Positions 46,301 to 59,025 are shown, numbered from the stretch's first letter. The stretch: 64,000 bases of DNA from Allium sativum (GCA_030737875.1 CM060909.1:31671159-31735158); one strand, 5' to 3'. The notes: generated by a model from the sequence alone, not told the origin. Made by a program: numbers and translations.

Positions 46301-47250
46301 AATTACATCGTAGGCATAGATCTGATAGATTACATTTGAATAGCACAACAGGAACTATCCAGATAAAAAAGATTTGAATAACATCGCAGGCACAAATCTT
46401 ATAAAATAGATTCGAATAACATTATAGGCACAAATCTCATAAAATAGATTGGATAAATCTAAAAAGAATTATCTCACAAATCAGGTATAGCTTGGATTCA
46501 GATGATTACATGCCAAGAAATTAAATTAAGAATTCACATCTGAAAGTAACTTGAACTTACAAAACAAAGGACAAATCTTGTTTTCTAGGATCTGTTTTCT
46601 GAAACTGAAAAGCTATCCCTTGACGAAGACTGTCGATTCTCTAATTTAGATTTGATTCATAGCTTCTAACTTGCTTTCTAGTTTGCTTCCTAGTTGGAGA
46701 AGAATGGTGGCTATGCTAGGTTGACCATGGACAACATGATGGCTCCTTGGAATGAAATTGTGTGGTTTAGGGTTGAGGGTTGGGGTTGTTTATATAAAAG
46801 TTTAGATTTATGTGAGCCGTAAGATCAACCTAGGAGCAATCGGAACCATCTAGACCAGATAGAGCTATCTAGAAACTGCCTCCTATGCTCTAGTGACTCA
46901 ACAACAAGTCATAAATCATCACTGTTCGGATCAGAAGACAGGAGTCGACCCTTACAGGGGGTCGACACCTATGTCGACTCCCCAATAGGGGGTTCGACAC
47001 CTATGTCGACTCTCCCGGGGGGAAGGGGGGGTCGACCCCTGAGCGAAAATTTTCCCGCTCAGCTATTTTTGCCTAAATTTGAAATTCGAACTGCTTTTTC
47101 GATTTAATTATTATTTATATTTAATTTCTGATTTAGCAAGAATTTCGAGACGAACGCAGTGGCTTAACCCTTTCCATTAATTATTACTTTTACAATTAAG
47201 TATTCTTTGATTCGTTACTTTAGTAAACATAGAAAATACAAGGTGTTACA
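43344..47250 (-). repeat. E4 right LTR, 3907 bp
   Basis: The plus strand starts TATAACACCCC (TG changed to TA) and ends TGTTACA. Aligns with the left LTR throughout, with a few indels. It contains the second GGTTAAGT array (44500-45395) and GTCGAC palindromes at 46945-47035. Confidence 0.88.
44500..45395. repeat. GGTTAAGT hairpin array in the E4 right LTR
   Basis: The same array as at 37860-38760, about fifteen units in the same order, with point changes in some arms (for example AGTTAAGT). The arrays therefore predate insertion. Confidence 0.88.
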
Positions 47251-47255
47251 TGGAT

Positions 47256-48480
47256 GGTTCGCGGCTCGCGACTCGCAGGAGGCATCACGAACCGGCTAGT
47301 GGCTTGTGGAGTGACCACCACGACTGGGACCAAAGAGCCATGACGAATCGGCTGGCGGCTCGTGGAGTGACCTCCACGATCCGAACCCACAAAGCCATCA
47401 TGAACCGGCTCGTGGCTCGCAGAATGACCTCCACGGCCCAGGCCCAAAGAGCTATCACGAACCGACTCGAAGTGACCTCCATGACCCGACCTGGAGTAAG
47501 CGAGAGAACTACGACCCAGAAAAGTGATGGTGAACAGAGGTCACGATCCAACCCGAAAAAGTGACAGTTTTTGGAAAAAAATACAATTATCAGATCATTT
47601 TAAAAAAGGTTCCATCTTCCAAAATCGAAAAATTCGTAAGGTCGATCGCCGCCGCGACTGTGGTGCCCCGGACCCCCACCGGCACTACGCCCGGACCCAT
47701 TGACGGCTCGCCTTCGGCTCGGACCACGGCTCGCCTTTGGCTCGGAATACGTTTTGGCCTACAATTATCACCAACGCTTATCAGAAAGTAACAACGAATC
47801 GCAACATCCCATGGCTACACTTCAATTGTATGATGAAAGACATATGTCCTATGGTTTGCTCCCTGAATACTTAGCTAGGCTTTGCAATGCCTATTTGATT
47901 TCAACCGTATCGAGGGAGACTACTTACCATCAAATGAGGGCTAGATCAACATATTTTGGTGCCTAGAGTTAGGTATCAATTGAACCACCACAGGCCATGA
48001 TTGGACCTAGGGATCCTTGCCCAGATGATAGTAATATTGACTGCTCACCAGCCACCATACGACCTTGGTCAAGAGACGAGAGCTCGAGATCAATGCAAAT
48101 ATGAATCAACCATTAGCTCTCCACTTCATACAACAGTTGTGACAAAATGTACGAACATTGCTTGAAGCCTTGTAGACCATGCTATTGCATTTAAGATTAT
48201 GTGATCAAGGTCTTGACCAACCAGCTCTAGCGGAATTCAAAGATTGTGTAACACCTTGGTGTCTACTGGTAAATATCCTAACCGAAGTTGGAGTGAGAAT
48301 GGTTTGGACAACCAAGTTACTGGAGGAACTTGTTATTTGGTTGAATGAAATATGGTACGCAATAGAGATGGCGTGGAACCCAACAATGCTTCCCTCCCAA
48401 TGAGATGGAGTGTGAAAGAGGCATGGAATTCGCAAGCAAGGAAAACGTCGTAAAAAGATTTGCCCGATGATCTACGCGAA
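47256..48480 (+). pseudogene. gag: E3 gag/protease remnant after E4
   Basis: 47256-47550 is an imperfect tandem of about 60 bp (GAACCGGCTCGTGGC words) that could be the low-complexity Gag N-terminus. The Gag core was not recognised. 48195-48265 encodes PALAEFKDCVTPWCLL, close to the E1 protease tail, and 48460-48500 matches the E1 EDIDPRED stretch. Frames are broken throughout. Confidence 0.6.
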
Positions 48481-48599
48481 GATATAGATCCCAGAGAGGA
48501 TGAAAATTCGAGATGCAGGAGGAAGACATCTAACGAAGCAATTGCCCAAAAATGGAAAAGCTCGCTTACAGCTTGATTACTTAGAGAGAACTCTGCAAC

Positions 48600-49365
48600 T
48601 ATTTTCAAGTTCATCTGATTGTGGTACACACTGATTAGCCACTATGTCAAGTCCTGCAGTGACCTGAGACGTCTGGGAGGTTGCTCGAATGGAACATCAA
48701 GCTTAACCAGTTTGATCACAATTCCCTACTAAAGAAGTCCATACGGGGGGCAAACGTCAGCCGAGTCCATCGTTGAATTTACCATTCCCAAAGAGGATAA
48801 TTTAGATGAAGAAGTTGGCCCCTCAAAATGAAATATGAAAACAAGCACCCGGAAGCTGTAATCAGACGGTGCAAAGAGTAATCAACTGTCTGGCGCCGAA
48901 GTGTTATTAATAAATTCTGAAGGATGGTCAATTTACTATGCCTTACGATTGGAATTTTCCGCTGCTAACAACAATTCCAAATGCGAAGCCCCGATTACCG
49001 GGTTGAAACTCGCTAAGGAATTGGGAGTAGTAGTGTTGAACATCTTTTGTGACCCTTAGATTATTGTTTGCCAAACTCAAAGGGAATTCCTAATGAAGGG
49101 ACTGCATCTTGTAGCTTACCTAGAACATGTGGAAGAGTTGTTGGATGGATGAGAACATTACAACATGTCTTGTATTCTGCATATAGAAAATCAGGAGGTG
49201 GATAATTTGACCAAGTTAGAAAGTTCCGAGAATCCAGAAGAGATGGAGATGATCCCAATTGAGGCACTCGAAGCTCCAAGCATTGATCAAATGGAAGTTG
49301 ATCGAGTATTGGAGACCGAATCCGAGGGAGAGTCATCGACAACCCCCGTAGGAAACTTCCTATAG
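48600..49365 (+). pseudogene. pol: E3 RNase H remnants; RT deleted
   Basis: Directly after the protease tail come the end of the first RNase H region (about 48630-48800, SGRLLEWNIKLNQFD) and the second RNase H (48840-49170, with NNSKCEAPITGLKLAKELG and IFCD followed by a stop). A linker like that of E1 lies at 49165-49365. Roughly 1.2 kb of RT is absent compared with E1, an internal deletion. Several stops. Confidence 0.75.
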
Positions 49366-50515
49366 CATGGAATGCTTTCGGTAAGGAGAATGAATGGTGT
49401 AACATCGTTCGTTATTCCTCAAGATATGACATGCAATGCGACATTGCTTATTTTCCTTGGAAGATTGTCCCAAGACAGACACCAATGATTCCTGTTGCTG
49501 AATACGCCGCTCTAAGTGATTTGAAGAAATCACTAATCAACTTCCCGCTTGATGAGAGATATATATGAATGAAACTTATGATCAATGATGTTTTGGAATT
49601 AGAAAGCAAAGATTAATGCTTTCACCCCCTTTATCGATTATCTACCAAGTAAATCATGCCCCAGACGCCAGGGGCAATTGGGGATTCGAGCGTGGATCGC
49701 TCATGGATACATCACCTAATTCAAAGAGGATACAACGCAAGCTTGCATGACCGACTGCCTCCACCTTACCCAAAGATTGGTGACCTAAAGTTTGAAACAC
49801 TTAAGCTTGGATCCTGATTAATTGTCTGCACACTAGTCTTTGTCCCCGACGTAGAACCGAAGGCATATCGAAGGGTGGATGAGATATGATTATCTCCCCA
49901 GTAGCCATGTCCTATTTCCTAGCATGGAAATCGCAAAGATTCTATAAGCACGAATCAATTTTTCTCCTGCCAATTACCGTCCTAGCACCAATGTGATGGT
50001 GTGCTATCATTAACGGTACAAACACGACTACATGACACTCAATCCTTGCCCTTGACATGGAAGAAAGAAGGCGATTCAAATGAGATGCAACCTTGTCACT
50101 CCAAGACCCCGATCAAGGTGCCTAGGATTTGATACCGATTATATTTCTTACAACCGTATATAGAGTTTTGGAGCAGAACCATAACGAGCCCGACTGAAAT
50201 GCTTGTTTACAAAGCTGCACCCTCCATTTGAGGAAAGTTGTATAGATCAAGGTGGACCATTAACTCCTTGGCTCAAGCGTGGAAAAATTCAACCCAAACG
50301 TGCATTGATCTTTGCATAACAAGGTCGGAATCTGGTCCCACATGGATGCAGTACGACCATCTACATGGCTCAATCCTGTACTTGACACCACCAGATTACA
50401 TGAATCCAAATAAAGGAGGCGGCACTGCCCCTTGATATGCTTACTTTTCAATTATGTGATCTACTTTTACAAGCTTCCTGAGTTATTAACATGACTAACT
50501 CATGCGATATGAATG
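49366..50515 (+). other. E3 decayed stretch, integrase not recognised
   Basis: In E1 this place holds integrase. No HHCC or DDE motif could be found in any frame. It is either heavily decayed or replaced. Confidence 0.4.
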
Positions 50516-50517
50516 AT

Positions 50518-51400
50518 GCAGGTACCCGAAGTTTGGTGCTAATCACTCCTCCCATAGATTGATTGGAGGATCGCAAAGCTTTGGCAAATATCTTTCGACT
50601 ATTTACCCGTTTAACTCTAATCCTCAGAGCTTGGATAAAAGTATAAATTAGAACGAATGTGATGGACGCCAATGATTAAAGACCACTCGATCCGTAACTC
50701 TAACTCTCATGACTTGAGAAAAAGTATAAAGGATGATATCACGATGTCCGACCAAACTCCATCCCACGAGTTGGCATGACGAGATAGACTTGATTATTGC
50801 AAACAACCACCTCTACCCATGAATAAGAGATTATGAGGTAGCGCCTCGGCGAGTGTGATCCGACCGCTTGCCCAAAAAGCTCCATCCGCCAGAGTGAGGC
50901 TCGGAATATGGACTAGAACCAAGTTTGAGAACAACACTCGAGATGGTGGAGTCCCGCTCTTTGAACTAGAGTGTAGAAGGAATGCCGGGGTGAATGATAT
51001 GACCGTTCACCTGAACCACTCTAACTCTCATGATCCGAGAGAGAGTATAAAGAATGAGAGGATAACATCCACAAGGCGTGAAGGTGCACCACAATTAAAA
51101 GACCGCCTTGATTCCACTCTACCCTTGATATTCGACGGAAGAGTGTAAAGGCGCCAGGGAGTGTGCGCTACAAAAGAACCCCTACCCTACTGAAGGATTG
51201 GGGGAAAGATTGAAAGCTGAATTCGAAATCTATCCTGGGCATATGACAGGTGAGTACAAAGGCATTGTGATTGAATGCCACGAAAGGGCTCATACCCCAC
51301 TACAGGATTGGGGGAAGAATGAAAGCTGAGCCTGAACCCCTCATTTCTGGATATGGGGGGCAATGCACTGTCGATCCTAATCAATCCTAAACAAGCTCTG
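50518..51400 (+). repeat. E3 3' region with diverged tandem units
   Basis: GCAGGTACCCGAAG at 50518 matches 8425 in E1. Units AACTCTAACTCT...GTATAAAG recur at 50697 and 51018, and 51355-51400 matches the E1 block GGGGGCAA...TCAATCC near 9190. Spacing is longer and less regular than in E1. The hairpin found at 8319 in E1 was not seen here. Confidence 0.7.
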
Positions 51401-51599
51401 GCCAGGCACTTTGTTCACTACTTATTGGGGCCAACACACACAACACACCCCTATGATGGCTGCAATATGATATGCTACTTATTTGTAGGGATACTGAATT
51501 GAAACCCTTATCTGATTTGTGATGTGATTTATTTCTTACTACTCAGGGTAGTAATGCTCTGACTACAAATATATTCGACTGAAATATATAACAAACTTG

Positions 51600-54300
51600 T
51601 AAATGTATGATATTGCAGGAATACCACTTTGTTTGCTGATTGTATATTTACAAAGGACGGCTAGTCAAGAACGCGAGGCCACACTCGCAACAACAGCAGG
51701 CCAGTAAAAAACAAGTAAAGGGCCATGTCCAAAAGACAGACATTAATGCCCAATGATAAGCATCCTACGTGATTCAAGGCGACAACCAAAAAGAGGCATT
51801 CGGAGGGAAGTATTCAATGACATGTCATGCAAATTAATACTCGCAACTGGGAATGACCCGGCGAAGCCCTGGGATTCTTGGATTTCTACCCAACCTTAAT
51901 ACGATCTTGAGCGATCGTCGGTTTTCCAGTCTTAATACGATCCAACACGATCGTGGCATTCAGGATTTCTATGGATTGAAGATTTCCCTGACTACCCAGA
52001 ATACGCCCTCCTTCGTCTAATTTTGAAAAGGATACAATCCGACCACCACTTATTTAATGTCGTTACCCCGGACTGAGGGCATAACTATTAAAAATATTCA
52101 TAAATGGCATAGTTTATTTGCTTGTACTTAACTTATTTTGTGATTTTGATAGGCCATTTGAGGAACATGAAACGGATGTTGAGAGAACATCCATTTACCA
52201 ATCCCAAATGACTTCCCGATTGGAAGGCTCACATATGACCAGACATGGACGGACAACCCTAACTGGCATGCTAATTGGATGCATTATAACTGCTTTGTTT
52301 ACAATTTTTCCGTTGATGCAAAGAGCAAACGGGAGCACTCAAGCAACTACGATCTGACCCTTCACCACTTGATTTCAATCTCGGAGCTTGGATGGGAGAC
52401 TAGGGCTTACTATGGGCTGAGTAACAACAATTCATTTTTTCATTCAACTCTAATTCATGACTTGAGGGTGGTCTACGAATTTGGAAAAGACGTGGATTTA
52501 ACGCTCACCAATCAGCAAAACCCCTGCGGATGGGGGCACGTGATATGAATTTCGAGCAGCATGATTCAACTACTCGATGACTTTTTGCACATTTATTGTC
52601 TTCAGGGTTCCGCAAGACCCCAGACTACAACCAAAAGAAAGACTCCTTAGGATTATCCCGCATATGTCTAAACAACTAATCATTATCCAGAATTAAAGGA
52701 CGGAAGCATTATTGACGGCTATTGCATGTGCGGAGCCAAGAAACCAGAGGCCAACTTTCACTTATTTCAAGACTTCACGCTGAGGGCACCAGCGCTAAAT
52801 CGCAAGGCTGAGCAACAATCGTCAACCTACTGGAAATGATAGAATTAAATGTAAAACAGTGTCGAACTTGGCTTGGTCGGATAGTAACAACAGCTCGTGT
52901 TGAGCACAAACCAATCAGTAGGCATGCAGCATGCGACTTCGATTGAGAATATCGTGGATGGAAGTGGGGGTAATAGAACAACAACCTGCAACATCCTAAA
53001 TGAGAATGCAAGAATCACAACGAACTCAGATCATACACGACAAACTTCAGCTCTAACTCGAATGGATATTCGAGAACTAAAACACGCTCAACTCCAAGCT
53101 GGAACGCAACAACCTGAGGAACAGGGACCCAGTCAGTCGAATGACTTGAACCGTAACCCGGGGGCAGTTCTGACTCGGCAGCGAGGAATCAGTAAAGACC
53201 TCCTCATAACCTTGGATTTTATGCTGGGGGCACCATACCTAATCTGGGCAATACACAGCAGCTTCTTGGTGGCAATTTACTCGCGAACTTTCTTCGGCGC
53301 TTCTCAAGACGATGTAGATAACGACAATCATAACCCCTTTCTACATGGGACAACAAGATCTCTTGTTATTCTGGTGAACTTCAAAATCTCTCTGCAATGA
53401 GATTGGTTCGAAGGCTTTGACAAATTCAACCCTAAGGTGGAAAATTTTCTATGACAAGAAGGTGCTAACATTGAGACGGATAATCTTGATGCTTTTACGA
53501 TATAGAATGAAGCACCTCCAACTCCTAAAATGGTAAGGACAAAGGAAAAGCCCTGGAAAAGGATGATAAGAGTATGCAATTCCAGAGAGAACATGTTCCA
53601 CTGATCAAGTCAACTAAGATTATTAAATCAGCAACTTTGGCCAGATTCAACGATGGAAAGTATAAAGGCTTAAGGATTGGATGTCCCACTGACTTAGCTC
53701 AACCCTAACCGATGCTAGGGCATAATCACTAACTTCGCTTGTCCTCCAATGGCCCTTAGAGCATGAATTTCGATTCGTAAGATGACTTTGAACATAACCC
53801 AGGCCTGGCACATAACCTGGAGCATATACACTATATCTTCAGAATGCGACAGGATGCATCTTACCTGTTCAAATGAGCCAGCTTACGGGTCAAATATGAC
53901 TTCAAAGACTCAAATCGCTGCTACACAAAATGGAAGGTGTGACAAACTTCTCTACTGCCTTATAATTGTGACGATCATACATACACTGGCCCGCATGATT
54001 TTAATAACATCCCTCACCGATCAGTATGTGAACAACGGATTACGAAACGATCTAGAACGATTGTAGATCCCTTAAAATATGGTCCGGTACGAGCATGGAT
54101 TTTTTTATTTTTTCGACATGATCCGGAGTGATCGTGGCTTTCGGGATCCTTATTGTTACGATTGATGCTATCGTGGAGCCCTATATTAATATCCCGATGT
54201 CGGGATAGTTTAAATCCGAGTACAGATGACAAATTCATATGTTGACTCCGATATGCTTTATCCTAGCGGTTCAGATACCAGCTCGGAGCCCGAAGATTCT
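51600..54300 (-). pseudogene. Probable remnant of the E3 antisense gene and leader
   Basis: Occupies the place of the E1 antisense gene. Only short matches are visible, such as CCCGGGGGCAGTT at about 53157, like E1 near 11373, and GATCGTGG words near 54120 like the E1 leader. No open frame on the minus strand; ORFs on the plus strand are not recognised. Confidence 0.4.
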
Positions 54301-54730
54301 TGAACTACCCAATGATTTGGATGACTACTTCATACATTGATTAATGTGTAAAAGAAAGTCTGACTCGACAATTCGCTTGACCTATATAGGAAAATGATGT
54401 TGTTTCGCAACGACATGGGTGTGTAGAATCATGCCCAGGAGTCAAAGATCCAGCGTGACTTTTGATGAAAAAATTTGACCTCTTGATTCGACAAGGTTTA
54501 AACGATTACTTGATCGTCTTGACTACCCCGGCCATAGAATTTTGTCCGAGGGGCACCAACAGAAGCGATATGACATACGACAAATCGTCTATGCAAATAA
54601 GAGTCGAAATATTAGAACTACTCAAGGGGACATGATAAGGTGATAAAGCTTTCTCAAGGACGAATAACGTTCCATAGATATTTAGCTCAACATATTCAAA
54701 GCACATCTCATCTGCGATAAGATGTACTTT

Positions 54731-54743
54731 GGGGGGGCCAAAA
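54731..54743 (+). other. E3 polypurine tract
   Basis: GGGGGGGCCAAAA directly before the 3' LTR; compare GGGGGCAAAA in E1. Confidence 0.7.
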
Positions 54744-55630
54744 TTTTGCCTGCTTTGTGACCAGGCTACCCAAAGCAAAGGACTTGAATATGAACATACA
54801 TTGATCAGCAATCACTCGGATGAAGTGGTGGAATATGAAACAACTTGGATTTTGGCATTTTTGAACACCTGCTCACCGCCTTATTGGCTTGCCTCCTAGC
54901 GGTTCGTGATCCCATCCTAAGGGCAGTTCGTGACCCCTGCCTGAGGGCAGTTCGTGACCCCCCTTGAGGGAGGTACGTGCCCTCCCCTGAGGGTGATTCG
55001 TGACCCCTACCTGAGGGCGGTTCGTGACCCTGCCTGAGGGCGGTTCGTGACCCCCTCCTGAGGGCGTTTTGTGACCCCTTCCCAAGGGAAGTTCGTGACC
55101 CCCTCCTATGAGTGGTTCATGACCCATTCCTAAGGGCGGTTCATGAAGCGAGGCCATGAACCGCGACCAAGACCAGCTACTGCACATGTAGATCTTGACC
55201 TATTCTCGAGCTATGAGCACTCCTACTTTTCTAGATCAGGCTCCACGTGTCCTACCATGACCCGGTCTCCACATCAGCTCTCCTACAGCTATAAATACCC
55301 CATGGCATGGCAAATTGAGGGGACTTTTGGCATCTCAACATCCATGGCTGCCATGGCTAACACTTCCCCATTGATAATCACTATCTTATTCAATAAAGTT
55401 CAAAGAATTCGGGGAGAATTATTCATTGAATTCGAGTGATTAAGAGACAATATTCCTTGTAATTATAATCTTTGAATGAAATGAGAAAATATGAAGTGGA
55501 CGTAGGCTCGTTAATGCCGAACCAGTATAAAAATCCTGTTGTCTTGCTTTTTCTCGTATTTATTAGTTATTTCCTCATATTCTATGCACAAAATATGATT
55601 TCGGTGTTAGGACCATTTTTTGGTCTAACA
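54744..55630 (+). repeat. E3 3' LTR, 887 bp
   Basis: Begins TTTTGCC where the 5' LTR has TGTTAGCC, so its TG end has decayed. It contains the GTTCGTGACC minisatellite (54897-55146), TATAAATA at 55290-55297 and the hairpin at 55495-55526, and ends TCTAACA followed by CCAGG. Confidence 0.88.
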
Positions 55631-55635
55631 CCAGG
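55631..55635. repeat. E3 target-site duplication, right copy
   Basis: CCAGG, matching 25970-25974. Confidence 0.85.
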
Positions 55636-57890
55636 AAAAGAAAAGCTTTGCCTTAAAGTTATGGCCATTTGGCTAAAGCACAACCGATCTTAACTACCAA
55701 CTATGCACATTGTGAAATACAATCGTATCCTCCTTTCAATGATACTAGTCCAAAAAATCAAAAGTAGAGAATTTCTACATTAAATCAGTGAACATGACAG
55801 AGTCTATGGAGCGCATATTACATCTCAAAGTCCCGAAAGATTCAGTCGAAGATGGGCACTCCGTAACTTGATTAGCAGCAACTATCATGGAATAGCCTAC
55901 GAGGGGATGGATTATAAATGCTAGAAGGCAAGTGAAGAGCCTATTACATGACTAGAAGGAATGGCAACAATGACGACATTATCAAAAACTGCACCGTTAA
56001 TGTTACAAAAATATTCCAATCAACACGATGTAACCATTTAAGCGAAGCTGATAAAACAAAATTACTAACTCCTAAAGCATATCTCGTGAGGGAGGACAAA
56101 TGGAGGAATAGCCTCGTTCAAGCACGTGCAACAATGGAAAGGAGTAGAATTAGATATGGGATGATCCTCAACTTCACCGTGAATCAAAAGTTGCACATCG
56201 CCTTCAGGAATCCCGAACTAAAAGCATATATGTCGAAGCATTCACCATTTGACCATAGAACGGATTCTCTTTTGTGGAATCAAAATGAAATAAACACTAC
56301 GTTTAAAAAGTATGGCACATGCCCTATCATGGTATTGCTCTTTCAACAAGATCATGAGAGGTAACCCCAATCCGAACTAAGGAGGTGTATGTAGTTGAAG
56401 CCGATTCAGCTTTGGATTGGGTAGAGTCGCCCCCTCTAGAGTCGCCCCCTCTATAATGTTTGCAGGTCATATATTTTGATGCCACTCTACACGAGAAGCT
56501 CGTACTTAAAACAATCAAGTATGCATGATTCCTAAATATAATATAGTTGTAACGGAATACGTTCAGAACTTGAAATCGGCATGTGTCGATTAAAGGATAT
56601 CAAACGCCGTCAAAGGACAAGTGTGGCACCGTATCTATATGAGATGTATCCAATGAGTCAAGTATACTCTTTTAAATAATACCATGCCATGATTATGCCC
56701 ACTACAGCCTATAAGTCTTTCCATACTATTTCTTTTAATTAGACTTACCATTATCGGCTTGAACAATCAACAATGAATCCATTGCCCAAGTTGGCACACA
56801 ATGCTCTCCATTTCAGGTTCATTAAATGTTATGGTGTTTAAAAGAAGGACCTCGGAATTTGAGATAAGCTACACTTCATTTGACTATTAAGACGAAGCCT
56901 AAATATTGTTAAAGCAATCAGAAAGCCATGAGCTTCAAATTATGGATTTCTGGGGCATTAAAATTTGCAAAAGCATGTTTCTTAATCCTAAAAGCTGATT
57001 CAACGGCATGTGATCCATTTTCGCGGTCAAGGAAACTAAAATATAGTTCATTTGCACTACAATTAGTTTGTTAAGTTGTGCGACAAAGCAGATAAGTTCA
57101 AGCTCATGGCTAGTTCAATTCTTATTCTTGAATTGAAGCATCGGGATGATCTTAGGTTGAGCAAAATTTGGATTGAATCTTCAAATCACCCAAAAATCTA
57201 AAGATAAGGGGTTAGAAGCTCGGAAGTATTCCAGATTCTAGTTCAATCTAATCGGATTTTTATTTGAAATCGAATCTGAAGATATGTCATGCAATTGGCC
57301 AAGATCACATTATAACCAAACCTGAGATCCTGAGAACAAATACTTTATATAGTAAGACTCATGATCATAGCGACCGGGTACATTTTATTTCCTAATAAAT
57401 CCATGCACGGAAAGTGATTAGAATTCAAGGAGGAAACGACTATTGTTTTCCAATTGTATTTTTTACATTAACCGAGATCAACAGTGCAATCCATGCTTTT
57501 TTTCTTTTCTATTTTTAGAACTTACCCGTTGTCGGTTGAAAATTCAATAACGGATCCATTGCCACGGAAATTTGTCCCTTCTAGTTTCATTAGGTATAAA
57601 AATGCAACACTAAAATTAGGGATGCTGCAAGTGTGATCAGATAAGCATATACATCATTCAACGGTCCAAAGGGATTGCTAAACACCAATGCTAACCAAGT
57701 ATATCTTAGGATCAAGTATAACTATTCATATCGATCTGAAACAAGATTCAACCAGAGAATCGTAAGTGAAACAGACTTCAAAACTCAAGAAGAAAGATTA
57801 CAGTTCTCAAAATTCCTTCAAAAGTAGAAGTCTTGACACCAATCAAGCCTGTTATCTGATACTGGATTATCCTCTCAAACTGATGTTGTA
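55636..57890. other. Unrecognised sequence between E3 and E5
   Basis: AT-rich. It holds a 15 bp direct repeat with GTCGCCCCCTCTA at 56425-56455 and an unrecognised 138-codon ORF at 55948-56364. Nothing else could be named. Confidence 0.4.
55948..56364 (+). CDS. Unrecognised ORF, 138 codons, doubtful
   Basis: The longest frame in this stretch, beginning MTRRNGNNDD. Hydrophilic, rich in K, N and R, with no signal peptide, membrane segment or known motif. No neighbouring gene supports it. Composition matches the surroundings, so it is more likely chance or a transposon relic than a gene. Confidence 0.15.
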   Translation: MTRRNGNNDDIIKNCTVNVTKIFQSTRCNHLSEADKTKLLTPKAYLVREDKWRNSLVQARATMERSRIRYGMILNFTVNQKLHIAFRNPELKAYMSKHSPFDHRTDSLLWNQNEINTTFKKYGTCPIMVLLFQQDHER

Positions 57891-58155
57891 TGTTACACCA
57901 CGTATTTTATGTAAACATTAAAGTAACGAATTAAAGAATAATTATTTACATATGTGAGAATTAAGGGAAACGGGTTACGCTATTGCGTTTGCCTTGGAAT
58001 TCTGCTTGAGATAGAGTCCGAGTTTGCGTAAATTAGATTCCATATGAAGGAGTTATGACTTTCAAAAGTTTCAAGAATTTAAATAAACAGCTCAAATTAA
58101 AGTTCAGAAAATTCAAATTTCGAAATCAGAAGCAGAAGCGGGCTAGGCGGGAATT

Positions 58156-58176
58156 CCCCCCCCCCCCCCCCCCCCC
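58156..58176. repeat. Run of 21 C
   Basis: Uninterrupted C run; G run on the minus strand. Its true length may be uncertain in the assembly. Confidence 0.9.
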
Positions 58177-58799
58177 AAGGCCAGGTCGACCAGGGGGTTG
58201 ACCTCCCCCCATATAGGTCGACCAGGGGGTCGACCTCCCCCTCGGGCTAGATCTGAAAACTGACGTGTTTCTTCCTGTGACGATTTGGTGTCATTAGGGC
58301 TTGTGTGGCAAGTTCTGGTTGGTTCTCTTAGGTTTGAATGGCTTTGATTTGCCCTGGGTTGATCTGACGACTCCTATTAAATCAAACTTCTATATAAGAA
58401 ACCTAAATCTAAAAGCTAAGCCACACAAAAATATTCCTAAGACCGTCATGCTGTCAGAACTCAACCTATAATAGCCGCCATTCTTCAACCAGAAAGCAAG
58501 TTAGGAATTACAAATCAAATCTAATTCAACTAAGAGAATTCAACGTCTTAAACAAAGGAGAGCTATTCAATTTCAGAATACAGATCCCAGAACACAAGAC
58601 TAGTCTCCTTTTTGTAAGTCCAGTTATCATTTAGACCTAAATGACACTAGAATTGTAACTAAATAACTAGATGTAGAGCAACGCCCTATGTAAACTTATG
58701 CCTATCTTTTTTGTTAAACTGAACTGATTAAGACTATGACTCTTATCATGATTAAGTTTGTGATTATGTTGTATGTGATTTGATGATAAATGTTAAATG

Positions 58800-59025
58800 C
58801 TTGGCAATGAATCCATATGTTGTATAATTTGGCTATGACATATATGTTGTGTAATTTAGCGATGACATATTATGTTGTATACTTTGGCAATGACATATCA
58901 TGTTGAATAAGTTGGCGATGACATATTATATTCTATAATTTAGCGATGGCATATCATGTTGTGAAATTTGGCGATGACATACCATGTTGTATAATTTTGG
59001 CGATGACATATCATGATGACATCTA
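58800..59025 (+). repeat. Tandem repeat in the E5 LTR, about 38 bp units
   Basis: About six units with TTGGCGATGACATATCATG followed by TTGTATAATT, degenerate. Not found in the E4 LTRs, so it expanded in this lineage. Confidence 0.85.

Larger units (their letters stand above)
36714..47250 (-). mobile_element. E4: old LTR element with 4 kb LTRs and decayed interior
   Basis: LTRs at 36714-40788 and 43344-47250. PBS on the minus strand next to the right LTR, purine-rich tract next to the left LTR. Flanks TGGCT and TGGAT (36709-36713 and 47251-47255) match at four of five bases. The 2.55 kb interior keeps parts of gag, protease and RT on the minus strand. E5 is a relative in the opposite orientation. 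Confidence 0.85.
25975..55630 (+). mobile_element. E3: decayed Tat/Retand-type element, split by E2 and E4
   Basis: About 9.4 kb once E2 and E4 are removed. It has LTRs of about 0.8-0.9 kb, a primer site like that of E1, a purine tract and a CCAGG duplication. Peptide stretches like E1 protease, RNase H and linker occur in the same order, and the 3' region block and repeats of E1 are found at 50518-51340. RT and most of Gag and integrase are missing. It is related to E1 but clearly older. Confidence 0.85.

Noticed and set aside
52118..53400. Plus-strand ORFs of 79-167 codons in the E3 3' region
   Set aside because: They lie where E3 should have a minus-strand gene, show no domain, and the region is heavily decayed.
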